Assembly (NCBI RefSeq): GCF_004027225.2 | Contig: NC_044282.2 | Location: 59,823,225-59,887,224, forward strand | DNA length: 64,000 bases | Origin: Strigops habroptila | Lineage: Eukaryota > Chordata > Aves > Psittaciformes > Psittacidae | Reading direction: 5' to 3' | Part shown: piece by piece, positions 11,846 through 23,475 of the stretch | Layout of the letters: every line of letters starts with the position of its first letter | Numbering within the stretch: the stretch's first letter is position 1 | Notes under the pieces: model-generated | Databases searched by the model: none | What the model was told of the DNA's origin: nothing | Seen by the model: only the letters and a program-made list of their open reading frames with translations | Program-made: the position numbers and the translations under genes

Positions 11846-14800
11846 AAATGTCCCAGTCAGGAAATCAGTCAAGCAACACAGTTATGTTCTACCACAGTAA
11901 GATTAAACACCAGGACACCTGCTAAGGGAACCCTGAGGCAGGACAGACCTAGGACATGGACACAAAACCTGTCTCTGAAATGATTCGTCTCAGCAGGATA
12001 GCAAGGTGGTGGGTTCACATCAAGACCTGTCCCTAGGACACTCCCTCTCTAGGGCTGTCTATGCACAAGGCAGAGAGCAAGCCACTCTCACCATGATGGG
12101 AAGCGTGCCACTAACAGATTAATTATCAGGGCTTCGCAACAGCTTGATTAGCAGCTTCCCATAGGGCTGTGCTTGGAGTTTCCCAGCCAGGTACAACCCC
12201 ACGGGTATGTGACAACCCCTTGCACATAGACCTGCTGGAGCATCCCCAGCTCCCACCTTGCTGTGAGGCTGAGACCTGTTTCCTAACACAACAAGAAGGG
12301 TTCTTCTGGGCTGCCTTTGTCTCGGCAGCTTCCTCTGCTGTAGGAGAAGCCGTGATCTTCATTTCCCTCCTACCCTCCATTATTCCTTTATATTTCTCTT
12401 CCAGGGTCTTTTCCTTATCTGCCACCACCTTCCTGTTTTTCTTCCTCACCCAGCACCCTCCAGCCTCCCCGGCTCCTGGACCATCGGCTCTTGTCGAAAT
12501 GCTTCCTCCTCCTCTGGCCGATGTCTTCCCAGTGATAGCCCCAAGCGTGGAGGGTGGTGATGCTGACCCCATGCCAAAGGAAACGGTGCTGGGAGGAAAC
12601 AACGGCACTGGTCTCCCAGAATATCTCCACAAAGGGTTACCCCAGGGGTGCAGAGATAAGCAGAAAAAGCCTCATTTTGGAGGTGGGGAGAGGAGGTCAG
12701 GGTTGTACATCTAAAATGTTTGCACGTCTTCTGGCATAAACATCACTCTGGGCTTTCCCAGAGGCCACCAGCATCCTTTTTGGAGTGGGGGCAATTGTTT
12801 ATTCAGCCTCTGCTCACCTTGTGGTGCAGCTCAGCACCGCAGCAGCAAGGAAGATGCTCAAGGCCATGGGGGCACAATGGGGGCACAACTGATGACACAG
12901 CAGTTCCCAGGAGGGGGTCCCCTCTTTTTTGGCATTTGTTGCCTTGAGCGAGGGCCAGTTCAGGGTTAGAACCAACTGTGCCTGATGCTGGAAAGACTTG
13001 GGGCAATCCCTTACCCCTCAAGCAGGACATAGAGGCACTTGGTGCATTCGTGGAGCCACGGTGGCACAGCCTATCCTGTGGGACAGCTGCCGGCCTTGTG
13101 AGGACTACTACAGATGATGTCCACCTTAGACGGATGTCCATCATAGATGATAACCACTGTCCCACTTCAGTGAGCCAGTCTTAGGAGCCTGTGGCTCTTG
13201 CAAACACCAGCCCATAGTATTTGTTGGCTACAAGTCCTCAGAGAGGCTGCAGATGCTTCCTACGCTTGGAGCACGTGGTAAGATGCCACGGTGTTTTGTC
13301 AGACCTCAGATGCTGAGGTCCATCCCCTGGTAGGTGGCTGGGTGCCTCAGCATGGTGGAGGCTGCAGCCAGAATCTCCACCGCTTCTTTCCCTATCCCAG
13401 AGGCTCTCCATCCCAGGAACCTCCTGCAGCCAAGTGATGCAGGAACAAGGACCTGGGGGACAGCTCCTTGGCCCCCACTGCACAGGCATAGCTGGAGATA
13501 CCAACAGGACTGTGCACAAGGGCTGTGCGTTGGGACATCTGCCTCCCTTACCCCAGGGGAAGGGGAATCTCATAGCTAAAGATGACCTGTTTCAATCTAA
13601 CTGACCTTCTGCCTCATCAGCTGGGAAAAAACACCAGCTGCCAACTTCCCCTCCAAAACTCAAGACTTCTCTAAAGTCCCAGAATAGCATAATTTTAAGC
13701 CTAGGTCTCATTTTAAATACATGCATGTGACTCTGTTGTAACGAGTACGAAGCACGCTCACTGTCTCAGAGCCAAGCTCCATCCGCTCTTCCCAAGCCAG
13801 ACCTGCTGCCTTCCTCCTGCTATATTTATCAGAATGATTGAGATGGTTGGAAAGCACTTGGGAAGGCAGCGAGGGTGGAGGGACTTTGGAAATCAGCCAT
13901 GGGAGAAAACCTGCAGCTGCCTCTATCCCGATGTGGCTGTTGCAAGTTGCTCTCACATATCCCTCAGGGTAATTCCAGTGTAAAGCTGGGAGCCTGCTCG
14001 TCATTTGTTGAATTGTTCATGCTCTACAGGTGATTTTAAAGCCTTTAGCACCCTTGTGCATGGCCAGCTGGGCTCATTGTCATTGTGATGGAGACCCACT
14101 TGCCTTCCAAACCTCCACAGTCCTCATCTCCCACTGGAGATTTCCAGCATGAACTGGTGCCACTTCTATCCAGGAGATGGTCCAAAGCAATTTGTTCTCC
14201 CCCTGCCCCTCAGTGCTGTTCCTCTGAACCCACAGAGACAGTCAGCTTAAAACCAGAATTCTTACTGATGCAAGTGAGATTGGTGCATTTATGTACCTAT
14301 AACAGCTTTAACACCTCTAAGCTATCCTTTGGCAGTGAGACCAGAGAAGAATGACATGTAAAACCCCTCCAAAACCTCTGCAGTGAGAAAGGACAACATT
14401 TACTCCTCCCTTTTTCACATCCTTTGGTGGGATCTGTTCCCAGCTGAAAGCCCGTGCCAGCCAGGAGGTACTTGCTCAAATCTCTGCAGCTGCAGATATT
14501 GAGCAAGCTTCGCAGGCGGTTTCTGCTGTACACCACAGCACATGGACTCCTGTTGAGCAACCGAGCTTACAGCAGCAGAGGTTCAAATCCTCTCTGCCAT
14601 GGGGATTTTGCGGTGCTCAGCTTCCTGTTCATTCCTGATGCACACACCCCTTGCATTTTGGTTTCTGATGTGGTTTCTGTTTCTGTGCTGTGATGAAACA
14701 GGGCTCTGTAGTTGCTTTATTTAGCTGCCAGCAGGCACTTTAAACCCTTCCACCGATTTCTGTGAGGGTCAATATCTGCTAAATGCTGTGCAAGGAGGCT

Positions 14801-16184
14801 GTTTCCAGCCTCAGCAGCTGCCAATGTGTCACTGGGCTGGGACTTGATTCAATCTCTCCTGAAGACATAGATAAGGATGCTTGCAGCTCCAGTATCTTAT
14901 CACCTCCTGATTTTCCTCACCTTTGAAGTGGATCTGTCTTTCGTTTAGGGAGGGGCAGAAAGAGGAGGGGATCACCCGAGCCTGTTCTGTAGGGACAGAG
15001 GGCACTGACCCCATCTGGAGAGGGTTAGGGCTGAACGTGAGGTGAAGCCTCCCTGCTCATGTCTCCACACCCCTTGGAGGGATGATGCCGTAAGGGACTT
15101 TCCCCCATAGGAGCTTAAAATGAGATGGGATAACCCAACTCCCTAGAGGTATTCAGGATGGCAATTCCCAGACAGATGTGGGATGAGGTGGTGGAAATCT
15201 TCCTCCAGGAATGAGACCTCTTCAAACTGATGCGGCCAGGGCCGGCTGCCTAGAACAGCGGCACCAGGAGCTGCTTAACTCTGCATTCCTAGCCAAGGAA
15301 ATATGCTCCACGCATCCCTTTGTAAAGCCTTCCCGAACCACGAGATGGCATCAAAAAACAGCACAGCCTGAACCAGACCGGTTTCCCCTCCCGTCTGGCC
15401 TCATCCCGCTAACCCAGAGGTCCTAAGTGGGATCCTGTAGGGATGGACGGTGCAGTGTGAACCTCCTCACAGGGACATCCCTCCTGCCCGTGGGAAACTC
15501 CTCATTATCTTCCTCATCCTGCAGATTTTCCCTAAATAAATTAAAATTAAATAAAATGTCCTTCCAGTTTCCCCCCTATCCAAAATAGGTCCAGGATGGC
15601 TTCTAGGTACACATCTCACCCGGTCCATAGTGCCTGGCCGCTGACCCTCAGAAAACCTTCCCAGCACTTCGCCCTTCCTGCCCCAGGTCCTTAAGAATGA
15701 CCTTGATTTCCAGTCCCACCAGTCCTCCTGCTACTTCCATTTCCCCCCTGAGGCTCATGCACAAAGCAAGCAAAGAACAGGGGAAAACAGGGTTACCAGG
15801 AGAAAATGGGTCCCGGGTGGCCGCTGGCCACAGACCCTCTCACGTCACTGCATGCCTGGCACTGTGCCTGGGGAGATAACCTTTCCCTGCAGCACCAAAG
15901 GATCCATTTCCAAAGGATCCTGGGAGGTTTCCCTTCCTGCCAGGAGTCGGCAACCCTTCTAGCTTTGCAGGCAGGCAAAGGGTGCAGGCGGTGTGGCCAT
16001 GTGGTTGCAGCAGGACTCTCCATGGGACAGGGCTGCTGCTTTCTCCACCTGGGCTCACCATACCATAGAGCTTTTATGTGTCAGTTTCCCTTCTGCAAAG
16101 TCGACAGTGATAATGGCTATGCAGAGAAACTGGCATCTCCCTGAACCTGAATTCTGTGTGTACAAGGCACAGCCTCCATCCTTA

Positions 16185-16660
16185 TATCATCACAAGAGGG
16201 ACGTGGAGCTGTTGGAGCAAGTCCAGAGGAGGCCATGAAGATGCTTCGAGGACTGGAGCACCTCTGCTATGGAGACAGGCTGAGAGAGCAGGGCTGCTTC
16301 AGCCTGGAGAAGAGAAGGCTCCAGCGAGACCTTAGAGCAGCTTCCAGTGCCTAAAGGGGCTGACAAGAAAGCTGGAGAGGGGCTTTTGACAAGGGCCTGT
16401 AGGGATAGGACAAGGGGGAATGGCTTTAACCTGACGGAGGGGAGATTGAGATCTTAGGCAGAAGTTGATCCCTGTGAGGGCGGTGAGGCCCTGGCACAGG
16501 TTGCCCAGAGAAGCTGTGGCTGCCCCATCCCTGGCAGTGTTCAAGGCCAGGTTGGATGGGGCTTGGAGCAACCTGCTCTAGTGGAAGGTGTCCCTGCCCA
16601 TGGCAGGGGGTTGGAACTGGATGAGCTTTAAGTTCCAACCCAAACTGTTCAGTGATCTAT
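16185..16660 (+). mobile_element. CR1 LINE, 3' part (sense)
   Basis: It begins in the GACGTGGAGCTGTTGGAG segment and continues through TCAGCCTGGAGAAGAGAAGG, the GAGGCCCTGGCACAGGTTGC block and the TTCCAACCCAAACTG 3' end. It is 5'-truncated like other CR1 copies and closely similar to the copy at 17734-18210. Confidence 0.95.
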
Positions 16661-17733
16661 CAAAACCAAACAATACAGAACAAATATTTTGGCCTAAGGA
16701 ATCCCCCACAATGCGTGTTTCATGCTGTGAGGGGGAGAGATCAAGGGATGGAGATAAACTCAGTGACACAGACCAGAGTCTGGGGGTCTCTTTGAAGAGA
16801 GACCATTGTCTAATGGCAAGCACAGCTCCGTTCTGTGGTCAGATGATTTCGAAAAGTATCTTCCCCACCCTGTATCAGAAAGAAAAGCTCAGGTGAGCAT
16901 AGGAGCAAGCCCCATCAGCCAAGTGCCTAGGTGGCCACCTTGCCCAGGCTCTTGTATGTGTCACAGCCAACTGCAAAGCCTGCAGAGAAAGGCAAAATCG
17001 TTAAACAGTCGCCCAAAAAGCTGTGCCCAGAGCTCTCTCTGTAAAGCCAGGCTCTCCAAGTTGCTCTCAATGGAAGGCACTAACACACTGGTCCTGCAGA
17101 AGCACAAAGGAGAGGGGTGCTTTATCCATCCCTCTGTCTAGCACCCACAGAAAAATGCTCTGGATGCAAATTTTCATGGTGTGTGTGTCACTGCCCCTGT
17201 ATCTCATTTCCTCTTTCCAATGGATTTCCTCCTCTGAGGCCAGCTGGAGGTTTCTTTTTGAAGCACAAAAGCTGTCAACATCCTTGGCTTTTCTTAAGCA
17301 AACCTGTCATCTGTGTGGAGGGTGACTGCGTTGGGGCACAGAGGGGAAGTCAGCTCCTGCTTCCCATCACAAGCCAGGACACATAGACAGAGATTGCGGA
17401 CAAGAGACTCAAGAGCATGGATTCAGCAAGTGATGGAAGTAGATCAGGGTCAGGTGCCTGGGCAGAGCAGCTGAGATCTGACCACATCCCATCATTCTTG
17501 AATTTCCTGGAGGTTGGGGTATGGTAGGAGCAAGACTGAAGTCAGGCATGTACCACAAAGGGAAACGAGGCCACGGCATCTACCCCAAAATGTCTGAACC
17601 TCCCTGACGCCTCACATGGAAAGCACATGGGAAAGGTGCCCTGAAGGAAAGGTGTTTCCCAAGAGGAACATCTTGGTCTATCTGAGACCATAGCAGCTGC
17701 CCCAACCGGGCTAATAATGATGGGAAGATTCTC
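16661..17733. other. Interval between two CR1 copies
   Basis: No gene or RNA is recognised. The open frames here are short and unrelated to known families. Confidence 0.55.
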
Positions 17734-18210
17734 CCCCTCTGCTCCACTCTGGTGAGACCCCCCTGCAGTCCTGCTTCCAGCTCTGGGGTCCCAACACAAG
17801 AAGGATGTGGAGCTGTTGGAGTGAGTCCAGAGGAGACCATGAAGATGCCCCGAGGGCTGGAGCACCTCTGCTATGGAGATAGGCTGAGAGAGCTGGGCTT
17901 GTTCAGCCTGGAGAAGAGAAGGCACCAGGGAGACCTTAGAGCAGCTCCCAGTGCCTAAAGGGGCCAACGAGGAACCTGGAGAGGGGCTTTGGACAAGTGC
18001 CTGTAGGGACAGGACAAGGGGGAATAGCTTTAACCTGACAGAGGGGAGACTGAGATGAGATCTTAGGCAGAAGTTGTTCCCTGTGAGGGTGGTGAGGCCC
18101 TGGCACAGGTTGCCCAGAGAAGCTGTGGCTGCCCCATCTCCCCCTGTGGCAGGGGGTTGGAACGAGGTGGTCTTTATGGTCCCTTCCAACCTAAACCATT
18201 CTATGACTCT
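17734..18210 (+). mobile_element. CR1 LINE, 3' part (sense)
   Basis: It starts near GCTCCACTCTGGTGAGACCC and reaches the ATTCTATGACTCTGTT end. Compared with its neighbours it lacks the segment between GCCCCATC and the TGTGGCAGGGGG block, which is an internal deletion of about 90 bases. Confidence 0.95.
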
Positions 18211-21200
18211 GTTAAAGTTTCTGCCAAAGTCAGTCTCACTGCAGCCAGAAATTGCTGGGAGAACTGGGAAGAAAGGTCTGGCCACACTGAACAGCTGAAC
18301 AGTAATGTTCACACCTACAAAGGTCTATCTCAGACCAGATGTAAGACAAGTTTGCTCTTAGCTTCTCTTATGTGCCAGACATGAAGAAAGCCTTTCCCAC
18401 CTTTGTATGAGAGCTGTTTGGCGCCTCCTTGGGCTCAGCATAAGCTTAGCACAGCCGATCGTGTTTGCTTGGAGTCAAAGGAAGGGAATCACCCCAGGAA
18501 GACAAGATGGATGAAGGGAACAAAGGAGAGCTCTTCAATAGCAAATACAGAAAATGCTATTATTGCTTTATTTAGAGGATTTTGCCTTGCAATAGGGCCA
18601 AGGATCTATTTTGTCACTGTGCAAAGGCAGATAAGCTTTGTAGGAGCAAATTATAGTCCTGCCATTGCCTTCCCATGCCCAGCCAGGAGCAGCAGGCTCT
18701 GCCATTACCATCACTGCGCTCACCCAGGTCTGGATTCGATTTGTCCATCAATGGTGAGAAGAAGCTTTTTGCTTATGTCACCCATTCCTGAGCCACCTCC
18801 CAGACAAGTCACCCGCTTCCTCGTGAGTGAGGTCAGCTGAGTCACTGCGTGCTGTGGGGTTGCACAACCAGAGTTCCCTGTTTGTGCAGCCTTGCAGGAG
18901 TCGGAGTTCCTTCTTCACAGGGATTTGCAGGGAGATGCAAGGGGGGAGGATGCTGCAGGATCTAAAAGGTGCCTTCAGCCTCTTAAGGGGCATCAGCAGT
19001 GTAAGGCAAAAGGGGTGCACAGTGGTTGTGGGACACCAAGAGTCCCCCAGTTTCTACCTGCCTTGCTGCATGGATGGAAATACAAGCTCGGTGATGGATT
19101 TAGCTCTGCTGCTGCCTTCTGCTCAGCTATTTTTGGGTTAGATACAGACCAAACCTGCAAAGGGGGAAAGAGCAGAGCTGCAAAGCCAGGCTTTGCCCTC
19201 AGAGCAACCCTTCCCACCTCTTCCCCATAGCTGGGGGGCCATCCCTGTGGCATTGTGGTGCTTTACTCCTCTCCCACCCACAACAGCAGCACACAGCCCC
19301 CTTTGTCTGGCCAGCAGCCAGAGCAGCAGACAACCTCTTGCTCAATGCAGGCAGCAAAGCTCATTTTCTCTCTGGGCAGAAGGATCTGGTCAACAACCCC
19401 CCACTGCCACTGAACAAGCCTAAATCCCATAGAATTAGCCAACAGCCAGTCCAAGGCATGTTTCAGTGAGCTTGTAAAGCCATGTGCTCCAGCAGTAGTT
19501 CTGGCAGATGTTGAAAGCTGGTGAGCGAGGATTTAAACTCAGGATATCTTAGCTCCCATGGAGAAACAAGAATTACATCGGTGTCCAACCCTTCCAGAGA
19601 GGATTTATCAGGCAGGGTTATAGCTTTATAAAATCCCGCTTACCAGTTGACCAGGGCAGGTTATTTACCTTGGCAGCTGATCCAGCTGTAATAACCCTTA
19701 TTATCCCCATCAAAACCTAACTTATTGTGGCAGATGTTCTGCTGCTGTGAGAGTGTGCAAGTCAGAGGCAAAGTCTACAGAAGTGATAGAACACTGTTAG
19801 GGATGCAGATACAACTCACATTCAAATCAATGAGGTACCTCTGATGTACCTATTCAAATCATTGAGACACTGGTTTCCTGTTTTTCAGATGAAAACCCCA
19901 GATACATTGTCTAAAATGACAAGGGAGACCAATACAGGCTGTGTAATTCTCAATTTAAAGCAATAAATGCTGATACGCACCCTGTTGGGCCAAAAATGCA
20001 GTTTTACTTCATTGATTCCATTAATTCCATTTATTTAATTTATTCCTCAAAAGCCTCATGTTGGGTCACCTGCAACATTTTGTAGGTGAGGTGGTTCAAC
20101 GCCCCATCACAAAATAGGTGGGAAGAGGAAAAACTGGCACTGAGAATGGCAGAGTTGACTTCTGAGATGCATCACAATGCTCAAAGAGGGAGGCAAAGTC
20201 AAGAATAGAAGACCTCCAAGAGCAAATACTGTAGAGCTGCTTTGGTAGTAAAGTTTTAGTGTTTAAAAGAGGCTGGTAAGGGTGAATTAGGAAAAATCTG
20301 GGTGGATACACCTAGAAAGAGGTCTGGCATCCCAACTGGACAGTGCAGGCTTTGGGTTCAGGAAGGAGCATGCTTCACCCCTATCCTAAGCCAAGCCAAG
20401 CTATTTGCTTTATTAAATAAATCTGCATTTCATACCCTGGTCATAAGCGATAATGATTTTAAACCCTGGAGATGAAAAAAAAATACATATATACCTGCAT
20501 TATTTAGAGCTTTTTTTTTGGGGGGGGGGTTGGGGAATGAATATGCATAGAAACTTTCTGTCTTGAACTTTGAGGTGTTGGTCATACAGCACCTTCATTA
20601 GGAACTATTTGCTGCTAATGTTGAAGCAGAGACACCATAAGTTAATCAGCAGTGATTTAACAAGTGATAAGAGAATGTTGCCTAAGATGTCCTGTCTGTT
20701 TTCCTTATCTCATTCCTGTAGTGGTGGATTTTGCTCTAAAGGCTGAAGCTTGCCATAGCCTGAGCAAACATCATTTATTTCTCTGATACGCTAAAAAATC
20801 TCATAAAAGCAAATAAGGGGTTTTTTTTCATGGTCTGGTTTGGGCATACAAGGGATTTACAAGCTCCCCAGAGAGCATCTCTAATGGGGAAACTCTTCTG
20901 GCTGCATTCAGCTTCATATCTAAAACCAACTAACCTCAAAAATTGGCATGTTTTCAGCCCAAACTGAGTGAAAAAGGGATGGCAACTTTGACACTTCTCC
21001 AAAGGGGCAGAAAGGCCAGCAGTCTGTGCAAAGCTCTAGTTCATACTTTCAGTTCTTGCAAAAGCTGCTAAGTATCCATGGAAAAACAGGCAGCTGCTCC
21101 CACCCTGGGCAAACAGTGGAGGACATGGCACAGCCAGAAGGATGGGCTCCATGATGTTCCGTGACAAGGCAAACTAAAAGGTGTTTTATATGACTGCACA

Positions 21201-22470
21201 AGTTTTAAATTGCTAATGTGCAACTTCTAGACAAAAAATTATCTGGAAATACGGAGTTATTGTCAATAAAGAGGTAACTGCTGCAAGTTGCTGGGAAAAA
21301 TAAGCCATAGTGATGTCCTGACTCCAGCTCCTCAGCATCACATGCCAGCCCCAAGAACTGCTGAGCCCGGCGTACAAAGGGCAGGACACACATCAGGTCT
21401 GTTTCCATGCATTTTATGTCAACAAAACCTCAGAGGGAACATGGAAAACTGCATAATCAAAGAGCACTGAGCGGAGCGAAGGAGTCCTGTGTGAGTCAGA
21501 GGGAGGTTAGGCAGGTTACAAGTGATTTATTTACTTTTTTATTATTATTATTTTAATTGCCAAAGCATAAATAAAAACATAGGGAAGAGCTTTGCTCACT
21601 GCTGGTTAAAAATTGTATGTGAAGGCAGGCAATGGTCCAAAGGCCTTTGCGCGCAGTGAATCGAAGCAAACTAAGCACAGCAACATCTCCAATTTTACTG
21701 CATAAATACTGGGGTATACAGTCAAGTGTATTACATATTATTTTACAGTTTTTTTATATCACTTCACTAGGAAGCCTTCTAAACAAAAAACAATATTTAA
21801 AATGGGAATGTGACCAAAAAATGATTGGATATAAATGGCAGTGTGGGGAAAAAAAGAGAATACTCATTTTCTAGAGAAAACATATAACAAGCCTTCCAAA
21901 AAGTTGAATGCAAGTACTAAAACTTACGTAAAAATATGTACACAATTCTTGTGAAGACCCAGCAGAGAGGGATCTGACCAGATGCCAAGGGATGTGTTTA
22001 TTACCCTGCAGAAATGCTCTCAGATGGCCAGAGACTTTGAAGCAGCCTTGCCCAGGCACTGCAGACAAAGCTGGGAAGAAATGAGCAACCTGTTTCTATT
22101 CCATCCCATTTGGCATCTGCTTGTGTCCTGCCATGAAGCCTGAGCTCCAGTAAGGCATCTAAAGCTTCCTGAAAGTCTAGAGAAGCCGGTCAGTAGCACC
22201 ACATCAGTCTGGTCTCTGCAGACCAGCCCTTCTGCTCCATCTCTGAAGCACCATGGACTATCCCAGCCACCCTCTGCTCCTAAGAAGGTCTCAGGATTCC
22301 CCTTTTCAATGTCTGAAATAATTCCCAGGTGGTTCCCTTTGCCAAGCTTTGATTTTCTACACCAGCTGCTGGGTGTCAGTAGACTTTTGGTTACTGATTA
22401 GTTATTATTTTCTATTCCAGGCTGTTTTGTTCATTTCTGAGGGTGGTAGAGAATACATATATATATATAA
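18211..22470. other. Gene-free interval before CTSB, part 2
   Basis: It is AT-richer than its surroundings, with a T9/G10 homopolymer junction near 20511-20530 and a TTATTATTATT run near 21538. No open frame, splice-bounded exon or RNA gene could be supported. Confidence 0.55.
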
Positions 22471-22474
22471 AAAT

Positions 22475-22645
22475 ATGGATGGAATGCAAGTGGGATTGAG
22501 GATGGATGTAGGCAGCCTGGAGGATGGAAGCAGGCAGGATGGAGGTGGAATGCAGGTGCGATGGAGGCAGGATGGCAGAGGGAAGCAGGTGAGATTGAGT
22601 AAAGGTGCTGGCAGGTTGAAGGAGGGAAAGAAGGAGAAGGAGGAG
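22475..22645. repeat. Degenerate GGATGGA-type minisatellite
   Basis: Purine-rich units such as GGATGGAAGCAGGCA and GATGGAGGCAGGATGG repeat irregularly, then pass into AAGGAGGAGG. It directly abuts the 5' edge of the CR1 copy that follows. Confidence 0.75.
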
Positions 22646-22649
22646 GAAA

Positions 22650-23050
22650 ATGAAGACAGGCTGAGAGAGCTGGGCTTGTTCAGCCTGGAGAACAGAAGGC
22701 TCCAGGAGACCTTAGAGCAGCTTCCAGTGCCTAAAGGGGCTACAAGAAACCTGGAAAGGGGCTTTTGACAAGGTCTGTAGGGACAGGACAAGGGGGAATG
22801 GCTTTAACCTGACAGAGGGGAGATTGACATGAGATTTTAGAAAGAAGTTGCTCTTCCCTGTGAGGGTGCTGAGGCCCTGGCACAGGTTGTCCAGAGAAGC
22901 TGTGACTGCCCCATCCCTGGCAGTGTTCAAGGCCAGGCTGGACGGGGCTTGGAGCAACCTGCTCTAGTGGAAGGTGTCCCTGCCCGTGGCAGGGGGTTGG
23001 AACTGGATGAGCTTTAAGGTCCCTTCCAACACAAACCATTCTGTGACTCT
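22650..23050 (+). mobile_element. CR1 LINE, 3' part (sense)
   Basis: It runs from GACAGGCTGAGAGAGCTGGG to the CATTCTGTGACTCTAC end and sits immediately upstream of the CTSB CpG island. Confidence 0.95.
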
Positions 23051-23054
23051 ACAC

Positions 23055-23475
23055 AAACCAAGCAGGCTGCAGCCCAGCACCAGCAGTCAACCCCACCGCG
23101 CTGCCCGCAGGCAGCGCGGCGGGCCGCGGGCCGGATGCCGTCACGCCGGGGGCGGGCCGGGAGCTGGGTGACTCAGCCGCCGGGAGCTGCCCCTTCCGTG
23201 GCCGCGGGGGAGCGCGGGGCTGGCTGGGCGGTGCGGGGCGGTGAGTGCGGCGGGGACGGGCCGCGACGGGCTTAAGGAGCGCGGCGGGCGCGGTACGGGC
23301 GCTGCAGCGGAGCAGGGCAGGTGAGGAGATGGGATGGGATACTGCGCGGTACGACAGGGGCAGGGGGACGCGGGTGGGTGCGTTGGGATGGGGCACCCCT
23401 TGCGCTGCCGCCGCGGGGAGAGCCAGCCTTGCGGCCGCGGGGTGCTGCGAAGCAACCCTTGCGCAGCAGCGGTGT
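23055..23475 (+). promoter_or_regulatory. CTSB: CTSB CpG-island promoter and probable noncoding first exon
   Basis: A sharply delimited block rich in CG dinucleotides, with GGGGCGGTG and GGGGGCGGGCC GC-box-like elements. A TGACTCA at 23169-23175 fits AP-1/NRF2-type factors. Two donor-like sites are visible, at 23241 (GTGAGTGCGG) and 23321 (CAGGGCAG then GTGAGGAG). Either could end a 5' UTR exon that joins the acceptor at 28800. The next gene on this strand is CTSB, whose start exon begins with UTR sequence after an acceptor, so an upstream noncoding exon is required. The assignment is inferred from position. Confidence 0.7.

Larger units (their letters stand above)
2890..16180. other. Gene-free interval between the defensin gene and CTSB, part 1
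   Basis: I see no recognisable coding exon, RNA gene or six-cysteine defensin pattern on either strand. The longest open frames (3425-3967 minus, 6337-6963 minus, 6570-7112 plus, 9680-10315 plus, 12169-12714 plus) lack family motifs, overlap antisense frames, and look like chance frames in fairly GC-rich DNA. The identifiable content is the purine-rich repeat at 3860-3965, a duplication at 5527-5572, a poly-A run near 9769-9781 and a CR1 remnant at 11754-11845. Unannotated noncoding RNAs or enhancers could be present but are not visible by eye. Confidence 0.6.

Noticed and set aside
17542-18312. 256-residue minus-strand frame
   Set aside because: It runs antisense through a CR1 copy and does not encode a CR1 protein or any other family.
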